The position numbers were made by a program, and so were the translations under genes. A stretch of DNA of 64,000 nucleotides from Enhydrobacter sp. (GTDB lineage: Bacteria > Pseudomonadota > Alphaproteobacteria > Reyranellales > Reyranellaceae): the NCBI GenBank assembly GCA_025808875.1, contig CP075528.1, positions 620,001-684,000 of the forward strand. The letters run 5' to 3'. The notes under the pieces were generated by a model, which had not been told where the DNA came from, did no database searches, and saw only the letters and a list, made by a program, of their open reading frames with translations. Shown here in pieces: positions 1 to 8,987 of the stretch; the first letter of the stretch is position 1, and every line of letters begins with the position of its first letter.

Positions 1-1887
1 CCCGAAGCCGGTCACGTCGGTGCAAGCATGGGCACCGGCCTCCGTCAGCGCCGCCGCGACCGCGGAGGAGGGCAGGCGCATCGATGCCAGCGCCCCGGCG
101 ATCCATCGGCCGCGGGCCTGGCCGCGCATGGCGGCGGCGAAGATCACGCCGGTGCCGAGCGGCTTGGTGAGCACCAGCTTGTCGCCCGGCCGCATCCCGC
201 CCTTGCGCAGGGCGCGAGCCGGCGCGACCAGGCCGTTGACCGAGAAGCCGAGCGCCGCTTCGGGGCCTTCACCGGAATGGCCGCCGATCAGCGCGCACCC
301 GGCACGGTCGAGGATGCCGCGTGCGCCGGCCAGCATCTGGAAAAGATCCTCCTCCATCAGGCGCTCGGCGGCGGCCGGCACGACGGCAAGCGCCAGCGCG
401 CTGTGCGGCCGCGCGCCCATCGCCCACACGTCGCCCAGCGCATGGACCGCCGCGACCTCGCCGAAGACGAACGGATCGTCGATGAAGGTGCGGAAGAAAT
501 CGACCGACTGCACCAGCGCCTGGCCCGCGGGTACCTCGATCATGGCCGCGTCGTCGGGCGCGTCGAGCCCGATCGTGACCCCGGTGGCCGGCGACGGACC
601 GAGCCGCGCCAGCACGCGCGCCAGCACCGAAGCGCCGACCTTGGCGCCGCAGCCGCCGCAGCGCATGCCGATGTCGGCGAGGAGGCGCTGCGCGTCGGCG
701 TCGGCCAGCCGCGGATCGGGCGCCGCGGGTGCCGGCATCGCCATCCTGCGGTCGGGTGGATCGCGGTACATGCGCATCCACTTGCGGTCGATATGGTCCT
801 TCCAGCGCCACACCCAGGCGCCTTCGACGGACAGGCCGTTGCGCGTCGCCACGGCGCGGCCGTCGCCGGCGCCGAGGATGGAAAGATGGTGCTTCTGCGG
901 CGTGAAGGGTGCGGGCTTCTGTCCGAGCAGGGCACGGCGCAGATTGTCGGCCAGCGGCGGGCCCTGGCGCACGGCGTACACGCCGGCCTTCGGGCGCGGG
1001 TGCGCGACGCTGGTGGCGCAATCGCCGACCGCGAAGACGGCGGGGTCGGAAGTCCGCAGCGTCGCATCGATGGCGAAGAAGCCGCGGCCGTCGAGCGCGA
1101 GGCCGGTGCCGGCGAACCACGTCGCGGCGCTCGCCTCGGTGACGATGAAGGCGGCATCGAAGTCGAGCGTCGCGCCGCCGGCAAGACGCATGACCCCCGC
1201 CTCGACCTGCGTCGTCGCCGCGTTCTCGACCAGCCGGATGCCGCGTTGGCCGAACAGTCGACGGACGACGCGGCGGGCCGAATTCGCCTGGCCGGCGAGG
1301 ATCTCGTCCCGCGTCGCCAGGGTGACGCTCGGCGCCGCTGCCATTGCGGCCTCGCGCAGGCGGTGGTCGATCGCCAGCGCGAGTTCGACCCCGCCGGCGC
1401 CGCCGCCGACCACGACGATGCGCAGCGGGCCCCGCCAGTCGCGCACCCGATCGAGGAAGGCGAGCCAGCGGTGGCCCAGTTCCGCGATGGGCTTGACCGG
1501 CGTGGTGTGTTCCCGTGCGCCGGGAATTGCCTCGAGGCTGGGCGCGGCGCCGACGTCGAGCGACAACAGGTCATAGGACACCGGCGGGCGTCCCCCGAGC
1601 AGCACCTGGCGGTTGTCGCGGTCGAGACCGACCGCCTCGGCATGGATCAGCCGCGCGCCGGTCCAGGCGCAGAGCCGCGCCAGGTCGATGTGGCATTCGT
1701 CGAACGTGTAGTGGCCGGCGACGAAGCCCGGGATCATCCCGGAATAGGGCGTCTCGATGTCCCGTCCGATCAGCGTCAGGCGCACGCCCGGCATCGGCTT
1801 CATGGCGAAGCTCTTCAGCACATGGACGTGGGCATGCCCGCCGCCGACCAGCACGAGGTCCTTCAATTGGGGCGCGGCAGCCTGCAT
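1..1887 (-). CDS. selD: FAD oxidoreductase-SelD fusion (selenide, water dikinase), 3' end outside window
   Basis: This gene starts at the ATG at 1887 and runs off the left edge, so only about 629 codons are visible. The N-terminal half is a pyridine-nucleotide-disulfide-type flavoprotein, with the dinucleotide-binding loop VGGGHAHVH around residues 14-22. The second half is selenophosphate synthetase: MRCGGCGAK at residues 408-416 carries the catalytic Cys (C413) and Lys (K416), in the spacing of Cys17/Lys20 of E. coli SelD. Further downstream are conserved SelD blocks (DAPDDAA, HALGDVWAMG, GGHSGEGPE). SelD makes selenophosphate from selenide and ATP for selenouridine or selenocysteine. The active-site residue is Cys, not Sec. 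The fusion is known in other bacteria; the flavoprotein's role, perhaps supplying reduced selenium, is inference. It is divergent from the gene at 1990. Confidence 0.9.
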   Translation of the reverse strand, partial: MQAAAPQLKDLVLVGGGHAHVHVLKSFAMKPMPGVRLTLIGRDIETPYSGMIPGFVAGHYTFDECHIDLARLCAWTGARLIHAEAVGLDRDNRQVLLGGRPPVSYDLLSLDVGAAPSLEAIPGAREHTTPVKPIAELGHRWLAFLDRVRDWRGPLRIVVVGGGAGGVELALAIDHRLREAAMAAAPSVTLATRDEILAGQANSARRVVRRLFGQRGIRLVENAATTQVEAGVMRLAGGATLDFDAAFIVTEASAATWFAGTGLALDGRGFFAIDATLRTSDPAVFAVGDCATSVAHPRPKAGVYAVRQGPPLADNLRRALLGQKPAPFTPQKHHLSILGAGDGRAVATRNGLSVEGAWVWRWKDHIDRKWMRMYRDPPDRRMAMPAPAAPDPRLADADAQRLLADIGMRCGGCGAKVGASVLARVLARLGPSPATGVTIGLDAPDDAAMIEVPAGQALVQSVDFFRTFIDDPFVFGEVAAVHALGDVWAMGARPHSALALAVVPAAAERLMEEDLFQMLAGARGILDRAGCALIGGHSGEGPEAALGFSVNGLVAPARALRKGGMRPGDKLVLTKPLGTGVIFAAAMRGQARGRWIAGALASMRLPSSAVAAALTEAGAHACTDVTGFG

Positions 1888-1989
1888 CGACCTTCTATAT
1901 CCGATCGCCGCTGGTGCTGGTACAAGTCCGAAAAATATTGTATATCAATAAATTATATCGATTTCTTTTAGTCATTTCGGAGCTATCTC
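1888..1989. promoter_or_regulatory. AT-rich divergent intergenic region
   Basis: This 102-bp gap separates the divergent SelD fusion and membrane-protein genes. Positions 1930-1975 are strikingly AT-rich for this genome and should hold both promoters. On the minus strand TACAAT (complement of 1937-1942) is a plausible -10 for the SelD fusion. On the plus strand GGAG at 1979-1982 is the ribosome-binding site for the ATG at 1990. No -35 box is convincing by eye. Confidence 0.45.
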
Positions 1990-3495
1990 ATGGCCGCCAC
2001 TTCCGGCCTGACCGTTTCTCCCGGCATTTACGACTCGCGCTCGCCTTGGGCGCTGTCCTGGCCGCTGGTGCTCGGCCTCGCGATCTTCGTCTTCCTCAAC
2101 AATGCGCGCGGCCTGCCGTTGCTGGCCGATCCGGACAGCCACTGGCACATCGCGGTCGGCCAGTGGATCCTCGCCCATCGCGACGTCCCGACGGTCGACG
2201 TCTATTCCTTCACCTTCACCGGCCAGCCCTGGATCGCCAAGGAATGGTTGTCGCAGGTCGCCCTGGCGGTCGCGTACGAGCTCGGCGGCTGGGGCGGCGT
2301 CACGAGCCTGAGCGCCGGCGCGCTCGGCGTCACCTACGCGGTGCTGCTGCGGCTGCTGCTGCGCGACATCAAGCCGTTGCCGGCCATCCTGTTCACTGCC
2401 GCGGCCGCGATCATGACGGCGCCGCACTTCCTGGCGCGTCCGCACGTGCTGGCATTCCCGGTCATGCTGATCTGGGTGGCCGGCCTGGTGCGCGCCGTCG
2501 AGGAGCGCCGCGCGCCCGGGCCGCTGCTGCTGCTCGCCATGCTGCTGTGGGCGAACCTGCATGGCGGCTTCACGCTCGGCCTGCTGCTGGTCGGCGCCTT
2601 CGCGCTCGATGCGCTGGTCGGCGCGCGCGACGTGGCGGAGCGACGCGCCCTTTTCGTCGCCTGGCTGAAGTTCGGCATCGCCGCGGTCCTCGTCGCTTGC
2701 ATCACGCCCTACGGCTACGAATCCATCCTGGTGACGATGCGCATCTTCTCGCTGGGCGATGCGCTCGGCACGATCGCCGAATGGAAGTCGCCGAACTTCC
2801 AGAACCAGCCCATGCAGGAACTGATGCTGCTGGTCGCGCTCTATGTCGCGCTGTCGCGCGGCCTCAAGGTGCCGCTCGTGCGCCTGCTGATCGTGATCGG
2901 GCTGGTCCATCTTTTCCTGCGCTATGCGCGCAATGCCGAGCTGCTCGCCATGCTGACGCCGCTCGTGCTGGCGCCGGTGATCGTGCGCCAATTCCCGTCG
3001 CTGCGCTTCGATCCGGTGGCGCCCGCCGACCATGCGCTGGCGCGGCGGATGCGCGATCTTGGACTACCCGCCGGGATCGGCGCCGTGGTCGCCGGCCTCG
3101 CGCTGGCCGGTGCGTTCGCCGTCGGCATGATCCGCCATGCCGACATCGGGCCTCCGGCCGCCAACGCGCCGACGGCGGCGCTGGAGTTCGCGCGCCAGCA
3201 CGACCTCACCGGCCGGGTGTTCAACCACTACGGCTTCGGCGGCTTCCTGATCGGCGCGGGCGTGCCGACCTTCATAGACGGGCGCGGCGAACTGTTCGGC
3301 GGCGACTTCATCAAGAGCTACGTCCGCGCGGTCGCGCTGCGCGGCGAGGAGCCGTTCGACGCGATGCTCGACCGTTACCGCATCGACTGGACCCTGCTGG
3401 CGAGCGACCAGGCGGCCAACAAGCTGCTCGCCCGCCTGCCGGGCTGGCGCGAGGCCTATCGCGACGACGTCGCCGTCATCTTCGTGCGCCGCTGA
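1990..3495 (+). CDS. Polytopic membrane protein resembling GT-C glycosyltransferases
   Basis: The product is 501 residues with about ten hydrophobic segments from residue 20 to 375, followed by a soluble C-terminal part of about 120 residues. An acidic loop DPDSHWHIAVGQWIL after the first membrane segment, followed by a conserved PWIAKEWL stretch, resembles the first periplasmic loop of GT-C-type lipid-linked sugar transferases and of widespread uncharacterised membrane proteins. Function and substrate cannot be named. GGAG seven bases upstream supports the ATG start. No glycan genes are nearby, so the context does not help. Confidence 0.7.
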   Translation: MAATSGLTVSPGIYDSRSPWALSWPLVLGLAIFVFLNNARGLPLLADPDSHWHIAVGQWILAHRDVPTVDVYSFTFTGQPWIAKEWLSQVALAVAYELGGWGGVTSLSAGALGVTYAVLLRLLLRDIKPLPAILFTAAAAIMTAPHFLARPHVLAFPVMLIWVAGLVRAVEERRAPGPLLLLAMLLWANLHGGFTLGLLLVGAFALDALVGARDVAERRALFVAWLKFGIAAVLVACITPYGYESILVTMRIFSLGDALGTIAEWKSPNFQNQPMQELMLLVALYVALSRGLKVPLVRLLIVIGLVHLFLRYARNAELLAMLTPLVLAPVIVRQFPSLRFDPVAPADHALARRMRDLGLPAGIGAVVAGLALAGAFAVGMIRHADIGPPAANAPTAALEFARQHDLTGRVFNHYGFGGFLIGAGVPTFIDGRGELFGGDFIKSYVRAVALRGEEPFDAMLDRYRIDWTLLASDQAANKLLARLPGWREAYRDDVAVIFVRR

Positions 3496-3519
3496 ACACG
3501 GCGACGGAGGGGCAGGAAA

Positions 3520-4248
3520 TCAGCTCCTGAGCACGATCCAGGTGCAGGTGCCCAGCGCGCAGAGCCTTCCCTGCTCGGTGTAGAGCGCGGTGCCGGAATA
3601 GAGCTTGCGGCCGTCGACGCCGATGCGCCAGCCGACGACGGCACAGCGCTCGCCGACACGCGGCGGGTCGATCACCTTCGCGGTCATGCGGCCGGTCAGG
3701 GCCGGCCGCCAGTCGTCGGGATCCTGCGCGGCGAAGGCGCCGGGGCAATCGAGCGTGCCCCACACGAACTCGGGCCGGATGCGGCCCTCGGCGTCGGCAT
3801 GATTGGCGTGCGGGACGTAGCAGGAGAGCGAATAGCCGGGCTGCGGGCCGGCGGTGCCGAGCACGCGCAGGCCGTCGCCGACGGCGCGGCCGCGACCGCA
3901 CACGATGCACCAGTGGAAATCGCTGTCCTCGGGGCTGCCGCCCACCTCGCCGCGGCTGAGGACGTCGCGCCAGTCGCTCGGCGGGGGCGGCGGCTGCAGG
4001 TGATCGACGCGGCCGGCGCGCGCCTCGCAGACCAGCGTCTCGCCGTGCTTCAGCAGCAGCGCGTCGCTGGCGCGGACCAGCGCCATCTCCGTGTCGACCG
4101 GGATCGGGGCGCGCAGCGTGATCTCGACGGCGCCGTCGCCGCCGAACGCCGCGGCGAACCTGTTCGCCAGCACGCCGCCGACATAGCCGCCGTTGCCCGA
4201 GAGCCTCGGACCGTTGAACCTGCGCTCGATGACGATGGTATCGCTCAC
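3520..4248 (-). CDS. Hotdog-fold thioesterase-like protein, unassigned
   Basis: The product is a soluble protein of 242 residues. The N-terminal 90 residues (FNGP, GNGGYVGGVLA, ITLRAPIPVDTEM) and the C-terminal 90 residues (LTGRMTAKVIDPPRVGE, KLYSGTALY) look like two successive hotdog units of an acyl-CoA thioesterase or dehydratase. Between them lies CIVCGRGR, a small CxxC element that is not part of the usual catalytic apparatus. I recognise the fold pattern but not a specific substrate. The gene is convergent with the membrane protein ending at 3495 and divergent from the MFS gene at 4327. Confidence 0.6.
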   Translation of the reverse strand: MSDTIVIERRFNGPRLSGNGGYVGGVLANRFAAAFGGDGAVEITLRAPIPVDTEMALVRASDALLLKHGETLVCEARAGRVDHLQPPPPPSDWRDVLSRGEVGGSPEDSDFHWCIVCGRGRAVGDGLRVLGTAGPQPGYSLSCYVPHANHADAEGRIRPEFVWGTLDCPGAFAAQDPDDWRPALTGRMTAKVIDPPRVGERCAVVGWRIGVDGRKLYSGTALYTEQGRLCALGTCTWIVLRS

Positions 4249-4326
4249 GCCACTTCCTCCGCGGCGCGAAACCTGCCGCGCATGGCGGGCTGACGCAAGC
4301 GTCTTGCCGTGCGAGGTCGTTGGCCG

Positions 4327-5544
4327 ATGAACCGCTGGCTGCCCTGGAGCCTCGTCGCGCTGTGCTTCGTGCTGGGCGTCGCGAGCCGTTCGATCAGCGA
4401 CACCTTCGTCGTCTTCGTGCCGGCATTGCAGGGCGCGTTCGACGCCAATCGCAGCTCGGTGACGGTCATCTACAGCTTCGCCCTGCTGGTGGGCGGCACC
4501 GCCGCACCCGTCGCGGGCTGGATCGTCGACCGCTTCGGCCTGCGCGTTTTAACCGTGGCCGGCATGACGGCGGCGACGCTCGCCACGCTGGGCGCCTCGC
4601 AGGCGACCGCGGTCTGGCACCTCTATATCGGCCTCGGCATCGTCATGGGCTTCGCCAGCGCCTCGACCGCGGGCGTGCTGAGCGCCACCCTGCTCGGCCG
4701 CTGGTTTCCTGCGCACCGGCTCGGCGTGGCGCTCGGCGTGGCGTGGTCGGCTGCCGGCATGGGCGCCATCGTCATGCTGCCGCTTGCCCAGCATCTCATC
4801 GAGACCGTCGGCTGGCGCGAGGCCTACAAGGTCTTCGCCATCGTGAGCGCGGTGTTCGTGCCGCTGCTCCTGCTGCTGCCGTGGCGGCGAATCGAGCGCG
4901 GCGCGCCCGACCTCGCGCCGGTGCGCGCGGCGGCTGGGCCCGGGCCGACCGTCGGCGAGGCCGTGCGCGAATGGCACTTCTGGGCGCTCACCTGTTCCTT
5001 CGGCCTGACCTCGGTCGGAATCTTCGCGCTGGTGCCGCAGGCCATGGTCTACCTGCTCGAGCGCGGCATCGACGGCGCCTATGCGGCGCGCGCGCTCGCC
5101 GTCGCGGGCTTCCTGACGCCGCTCGGCATGGTCGGCTTCAGCTGGCTCGCCGATCGCGGCGGGCGCAACATCGCGGCATTGCTCGCCTACGGCTGCTCGA
5201 TCGCCGGCGTCGGTGCGCTCGCCCTGGTGCGCGGGCCGGGCGACGATCTGTGGCTATGGCTCTACGTGCTGCTGTTCGGCGGCAGCATGGGCTCGCGCGG
5301 CCCGATGATCTCGACGCTCGCCACCCTGCGCTACCGCGGCCGGCATTTCGGCCGCATCTACGGCCTGATCAGCATCGGCATGGGCTGCGGCGGCTTCCTC
5401 GGCGCGTGGCTGGGCGGCCTGCTGCACGACTTCACCGGCGACTACGCCGCCGTCATGCTGCTGTCGGTCGCCGCGCTGGCGCTTGCCGCGGCGGCGCTCG
5501 GTGCGGAGGCGCGGGCGCGCGAACGCGTCGGCCGGAGTTTGTGA
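4327..5544 (+). CDS. MFS transporter, monocarboxylate/OFA-like
   Basis: The 405-residue product has twelve predicted membrane segments and typical MFS landmarks: a GWIVDRFGLR loop between helices 2 and 3, and a second-half loop SWLADRGGRN. The pattern resembles proton-linked monocarboxylate or oxalate/formate carriers, but the substrate is not readable. I chose the ATG at 4327 over an in-frame GTG at 4309 because GAGG at 4314-4317 sits at a suitable distance and the first membrane segment begins directly after MNRWLPW. Confidence 0.85.
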   Translation: MNRWLPWSLVALCFVLGVASRSISDTFVVFVPALQGAFDANRSSVTVIYSFALLVGGTAAPVAGWIVDRFGLRVLTVAGMTAATLATLGASQATAVWHLYIGLGIVMGFASASTAGVLSATLLGRWFPAHRLGVALGVAWSAAGMGAIVMLPLAQHLIETVGWREAYKVFAIVSAVFVPLLLLLPWRRIERGAPDLAPVRAAAGPGPTVGEAVREWHFWALTCSFGLTSVGIFALVPQAMVYLLERGIDGAYAARALAVAGFLTPLGMVGFSWLADRGGRNIAALLAYGCSIAGVGALALVRGPGDDLWLWLYVLLFGGSMGSRGPMISTLATLRYRGRHFGRIYGLISIGMGCGGFLGAWLGGLLHDFTGDYAAVMLLSVAALALAAAALGAEARARERVGRSL

Positions 5545-5660
5545 CGAGTTCGCGGCACGACGACATATTGTGTTTCCTCGAAACCTTGGCAAAATGCGCG
5601 CGCCATGATGGACCGCATCGACTTTCCAAGTAGTCCCAATCAAAGGCCGCGAGGCTAGCC

Positions 5661-6224
5661 GTGACGCCGGGTCTCGAGTCCTGCCACGCGCTGGTGCTCA
5701 ACGCGGACTTCCGGCCGCTGTCGTATTTCCCCCTGTCGATCTGGTCGTGGCAGGACGCCGTCAAAGCGGTGTTCCTCGACCGCGTCAGCGTCATCTCCGA
5801 GTACGAGCGCAAGATCCACAGCCCTTCCTTCGAGATGCGGCTGCCGAGCGTCATCGCGCTCAAGGAGTACGTGCCGACGGCGCGGCGGCCGGCCTTCACG
5901 AGGTTCAACGTCTTCCTGCGCGACAGCTTCAACTGCCAGTATTGCGGGCAGGACTTCGCCACCCACGAGCTGACCTTCGACCACGTGGTGCCGAAGTCGC
6001 GCGGCGGCCGCACCGCCTGGACCAACGTCGTCACCGCCTGCAGCCCGTGCAACCTGCTCAAGGGCAATCGGCTGCTGCGCGAGAGCGGCATGACCGTCCA
6101 GCGCATGCCGAGCGAGCCGACGACGCAGGAGCTGCAGGAAAATGGCCGCGCCTTCCCACCCGGCTACCTGCACGAAAGCTGGCGCGACTTCCTCTATTGG
6201 GACAGCGAGCTGGAGCAGGGCTAG
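5661..6224 (+). CDS. HNH endonuclease
   Basis: This 187-residue protein carries a complete HNH/zinc-ribbon core in its middle. FNCQYCGQDF supplies the first CxxC, TFDHVVPKSRGG the catalytic His region, and CSPCNLLKGN the second CxxC and terminal Asn. The N-terminal 85 residues (ALVLNADFRPL, WSWQDAVKAV) match a widespread stand-alone HNH family found in proteobacterial chromosomes, whose cellular role is unclear. The start is GTG at 5661, with GAGG ten bases upstream. The 116-bp gap before it holds no recognisable gene. It is convergent with coq7. Confidence 0.85.
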   Translation: MTPGLESCHALVLNADFRPLSYFPLSIWSWQDAVKAVFLDRVSVISEYERKIHSPSFEMRLPSVIALKEYVPTARRPAFTRFNVFLRDSFNCQYCGQDFATHELTFDHVVPKSRGGRTAWTNVVTACSPCNLLKGNRLLRESGMTVQRMPSEPTTQELQENGRAFPPGYLHESWRDFLYWDSELEQG

Positions 6225-6244
6225 CGCCTTCATATGCGCCGGCG

Positions 6245-6808
6245 TCAGATCCTCGTCGACAGCCAGATGGCGAGCCGCGAACCCGCCTTGATCGCCGTCG
6301 TCAGCATCCCGTAGCCGGGCGTCTCCTCGGCGCCCAAGGCCAGCGCCTCGTCGCGATGCTCGATCTCCTCGGCGCGGAACTTCTCCACCGTGGCGCGCAG
6401 CTCGGCCTCGTCGTCGCCGAGCCGGGCGGCCTGGCCGGCATAGTGCTCGTCGATTGTCTCCTCGACCGCGACCGTGCAGGCCATCGCCGCCTTCTCGCCC
6501 ATCAGGGCCGTCGCCGCGCCGAGCGCGAAGCCCGCGACGCTCCACAGCGGCGACAGCAGGGTCGGGCGCACGCGGCGCTCGACCAACAGCCGGTCGAACT
6601 CGGCGCGATGCGCCCGTTCGGCGCGCGCCATCGCCGCGATCTTGCGGCCGGCGGTGCCCTTGGCTCGGCCGGTCCAGCGCAGCGCCGCGAGCTGGCCCTC
6701 GTAGATGCGCACGGCGCCGAACTCGCCGGCCTGGTCGACGCGGATGACGCGCTCGACGACCTGGCGGGCGTCGGGATCGCCCGGATTGCGGTTCCCGGCG
6801 GTGATCAT
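6245..6808 (-). CDS. coq7: 5-demethoxyubiquinone hydroxylase (Coq7)
   Basis: Coq7 is a membrane-associated di-iron monooxygenase that hydroxylates 5-demethoxyubiquinol late in ubiquinone synthesis. The 187-residue protein shows the two ferritin-like iron-binding repeats: E in DQAGEFGAVR, ERAHRAEF, E in VEETIDEHY and EEIEHRDEA, giving the E...ExxH pattern twice. A hydrophobic patch lies between the repeats. The start at 6808 overlaps the dsbB stop by four bases (ATGA), so translation of the two is coupled. Confidence 0.9.
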   Translation of the reverse strand: MITAGNRNPGDPDARQVVERVIRVDQAGEFGAVRIYEGQLAALRWTGRAKGTAGRKIAAMARAERAHRAEFDRLLVERRVRPTLLSPLWSVAGFALGAATALMGEKAAMACTVAVEETIDEHYAGQAARLGDDEAELRATVEKFRAEEIEHRDEALALGAEETPGYGMLTTAIKAGSRLAIWLSTRI

Positions 6809-7314
6809 CGACGCGACCTCACCCAGTTCGCCACGCCCGAGGACAGGACGAACGCCAACGCCAGCGACAGCAGCGCGTTCCATCCCGCCATCGAGATGCC
6901 CCACATCGACCAGGCGGTCTGGTCGCAGCGCACCAGCGGCGCGCCGAACAGGTGGCGCTTGAGCTGCTCGGCCGACAGCCCGCGCGGCACGTTGGCGGAG
7001 CAGGCCTGCGGGCCCTTCCACCAGCCGTACTCGACCCCGACATGGAAGGCGCCGAGCACGGCGGTGACCAGCAGCGCCGTGATCGCGGTGAGCACGAGGA
7101 CCAGCGCCAGCCGAGGCCGGGCGAAGGCGGCCGCGGCGAGCAAACCGGCGGCGACCACCACCATGTGCGGCCAGCGCTGCCAGTAGCACATCTCGCACGG
7201 CGCCAAGCCGACCACGTACTGGAAGTAATAGGCGCCGCCCAGCAGCGCGCCGCTGCCCAGCACGGCCAGCAGGCCGAGTTGGCTGGGGAGGGGCAGGCGC
7301 TCGAGCAGGGACAT
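6805..7314 (-). CDS. dsbB: Disulfide bond formation protein DsbB
   Basis: DsbB is an inner-membrane quinone reductase that reoxidises periplasmic DsbA. The 169-residue protein has four membrane segments and both essential cysteine pairs: C40-E-M-C43 at the end of the first periplasmic loop, and C105/C130 in the second. QRWPH follows the first pair as in the family. It lies between yqaA-like and coq7 on the same strand and overlaps coq7 by four bases. Pairing a quinone-dependent enzyme with a quinone-synthesis gene is sensible, though no dsbA is in the window. Confidence 0.9.
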   Translation of the reverse strand: MSLLERLPLPSQLGLLAVLGSGALLGGAYYFQYVVGLAPCEMCYWQRWPHMVVVAAGLLAAAAFARPRLALVLVLTAITALLVTAVLGAFHVGVEYGWWKGPQACSANVPRGLSAEQLKRHLFGAPLVRCDQTAWSMWGISMAGWNALLSLALAFVLSSGVANWVRSRR

Positions 7315-7324
7315 CGCTTCGCCC

Positions 7325-7906
7325 TCAGAACAGGTAGCGCACCGCGACGAAGCCGCCGACCAGGGCGATCAGGAACGCCCAGCTCACCAGCGTGAAGCGC
7401 TCCTCGATGAAGCTGCGGATCGGCTCGCCGTACTTCCACAGCAAGGCTGCCACGATGAAGAAGCGCGCGCCACGCGTCACGATCGACGCCCACACGAACG
7501 TGAAGAGGTCGAAATGGGCGGCACCCGAGGCGATGGTCACCAGCTTGTAGGGGATCGGCGTCAGCCCCTTGATCAATATGATCCAGGTGCCGTACTCGTC
7601 GAAGCCCTGGCGGAACTTCTCCATGCCGGCCTCGAGGTGGTAGGCATGGACCACCCAGGCGCCGATCGTCTCGAAGAAATAGTAGCCGATGGCGTAGCCG
7701 AACAGGCCGCCCAGCACCGACGTCACCGTGCAGACGGTGGCGATGGTGAAGGCCTTGGACCGGTTGGCCAGGACCATGGGGATCAGCATGACGTCGGGCG
7801 GGATCGGGAAGAACGAGCTTTCCGCGAACGACACGACGCCCATGGCGGGCACGGCCTTGGGATGCCCGGCCAGCCGGATCACCCAGTCATAGAGACGACG
7901 CAACAT
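7325..7906 (-). CDS. YqaA/DedA family membrane protein
   Basis: The 193-residue integral membrane protein has the SNARE-associated (VTT/DedA) core: an ESSFFPIPPDV motif near residue 30, a central glycine-rich segment, and the GLTPIPYKLVTIASG motif around residues 115-130. Family members are linked to membrane lipid homeostasis and phospholipid scrambling, and the shorter YqaA branch fits this length. It lies ten bases upstream of dsbB on the same strand and may be cotranscribed. Confidence 0.85.
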   Translation of the reverse strand: MLRRLYDWVIRLAGHPKAVPAMGVVSFAESSFFPIPPDVMLIPMVLANRSKAFTIATVCTVTSVLGGLFGYAIGYYFFETIGAWVVHAYHLEAGMEKFRQGFDEYGTWIILIKGLTPIPYKLVTIASGAAHFDLFTFVWASIVTRGARFFIVAALLWKYGEPIRSFIEERFTLVSWAFLIALVGGFVAVRYLF

Positions 7907-7922
7907 GTGCGTCGCCTATAGC

Positions 7923-8924
7923 CTATTCGGCAGCTTGTTTCAGCCGCGTCGGCACGGCCTCGCCGGTAAATAGCGCGGCGCGGGCGGCCTCGTACTCGGC
8001 CTTGAGCCGCGCCACGATCTCGCCCGCGGGCGGCGCGTCGAAGATCTGGCCGACGCCCTGTCCGGCGCCCCAGATGTCGCGCCACGCCTTGGCCTTCTGG
8101 TTGCCGCCCGAGCCGAAATTCATCTTGCTCTTGTCGGCCACGGGAAGATCGTCGGGATCGAGCCCGGCGGCGGCGATGCTGCGCTTGAGGTAGTTGCCGT
8201 GCACGCCGGTGAACAGGTTGGTGTAGACGATCTCCTCGCCGCTCGACTCGATGATGCACTGCTTGTTGGCATCGGAGGCGTTGCCCTCCTTCGAGGCGAT
8301 GAAGCGCGTGCCGACATAGGCGAGGTCGGCGCCGACCGCCTGTGCCGCCAGCACCGAGGCGCCGTTGGCGATCGAGCCGGAGAGCAGCAGGCAGCCGTCG
8401 TAGAACTGGCGCACCTCGGCGACCAGCGCGAAGGGAGACAGCCCGCCGGCATGGCCGCCCGCCCCGGCGCACACCAGGATCAGCCCGTCGACGCCCGCCT
8501 GCAGCGCGCGCCTGGCGTGCTTGACGTTGGTCACGTCGTGGAACACCAGGCCGCCATAGCGCTTGGCCGACGGCACCACCTCGTCGGGCGCGCGCAGCGA
8601 GGTGATCTGGATCGGCACCTTGTACTTCTCGCAGAGCTCGACGTCGTGCATCAGCCGGTCGTTGGAGCCGTGCACGATCTGGTTGACCGCGAACGGCGCC
8701 ACCTTGCGGTCGGGATGCCGCGCCTTGAACTCGCCGAGCTCGCCGGTGATGCGCTTCAGCCACTCCTCCAGCATCTCCTTCGGCCGCGCGTTCAGCGCCG
8801 GGAACGAGCCGACGATGCCGGCCTTGCACTGCTCGATCACGAGGTCGGGGTTGGAGACGATGAACAGCGGCGCACCGACCACCGGGATCGAGAGGTTGTC
8901 GCGCAGCAGGGCAGGGAGGGCCAT
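7923..8924 (-). CDS. Nitronate monooxygenase (NPD family)
   Basis: This FMN-dependent TIM-barrel protein of 333 residues belongs to the 2-nitropropane dioxygenase family. The barrel starts at PVVGAPLFIVSNPDLV. The phosphate-binding segment is the glycine-rich AGAGGHAGGLSPF stretch near residue 165, followed by LSGSIANGASVLAAQAVGADLAYVGT, which is typical of the family. Members oxidise alkyl nitronates, detoxifying propionate-3-nitronate and related compounds. The gene stands as a single unit 17 bases from the yqaA-like gene. Confidence 0.85.
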   Translation of the reverse strand: MALPALLRDNLSIPVVGAPLFIVSNPDLVIEQCKAGIVGSFPALNARPKEMLEEWLKRITGELGEFKARHPDRKVAPFAVNQIVHGSNDRLMHDVELCEKYKVPIQITSLRAPDEVVPSAKRYGGLVFHDVTNVKHARRALQAGVDGLILVCAGAGGHAGGLSPFALVAEVRQFYDGCLLLSGSIANGASVLAAQAVGADLAYVGTRFIASKEGNASDANKQCIIESSGEEIVYTNLFTGVHGNYLKRSIAAAGLDPDDLPVADKSKMNFGSGGNQKAKAWRDIWGAGQGVGQIFDAPPAGEIVARLKAEYEAARAALFTGEAVPTRLKQAAE

Positions 8925-8987
8925 CGGGTTTTGCTCCTAGGAATGTCCATTCGCAATCGTCGTCGGGCCTAGCATGGACCGGGCCGG

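Noticed and set aside
6809..7198. N-terminal extension of Coq7
   Set aside because: It lies inside dsbB in another frame; the Coq7 family starts at MITAGNR (6808).
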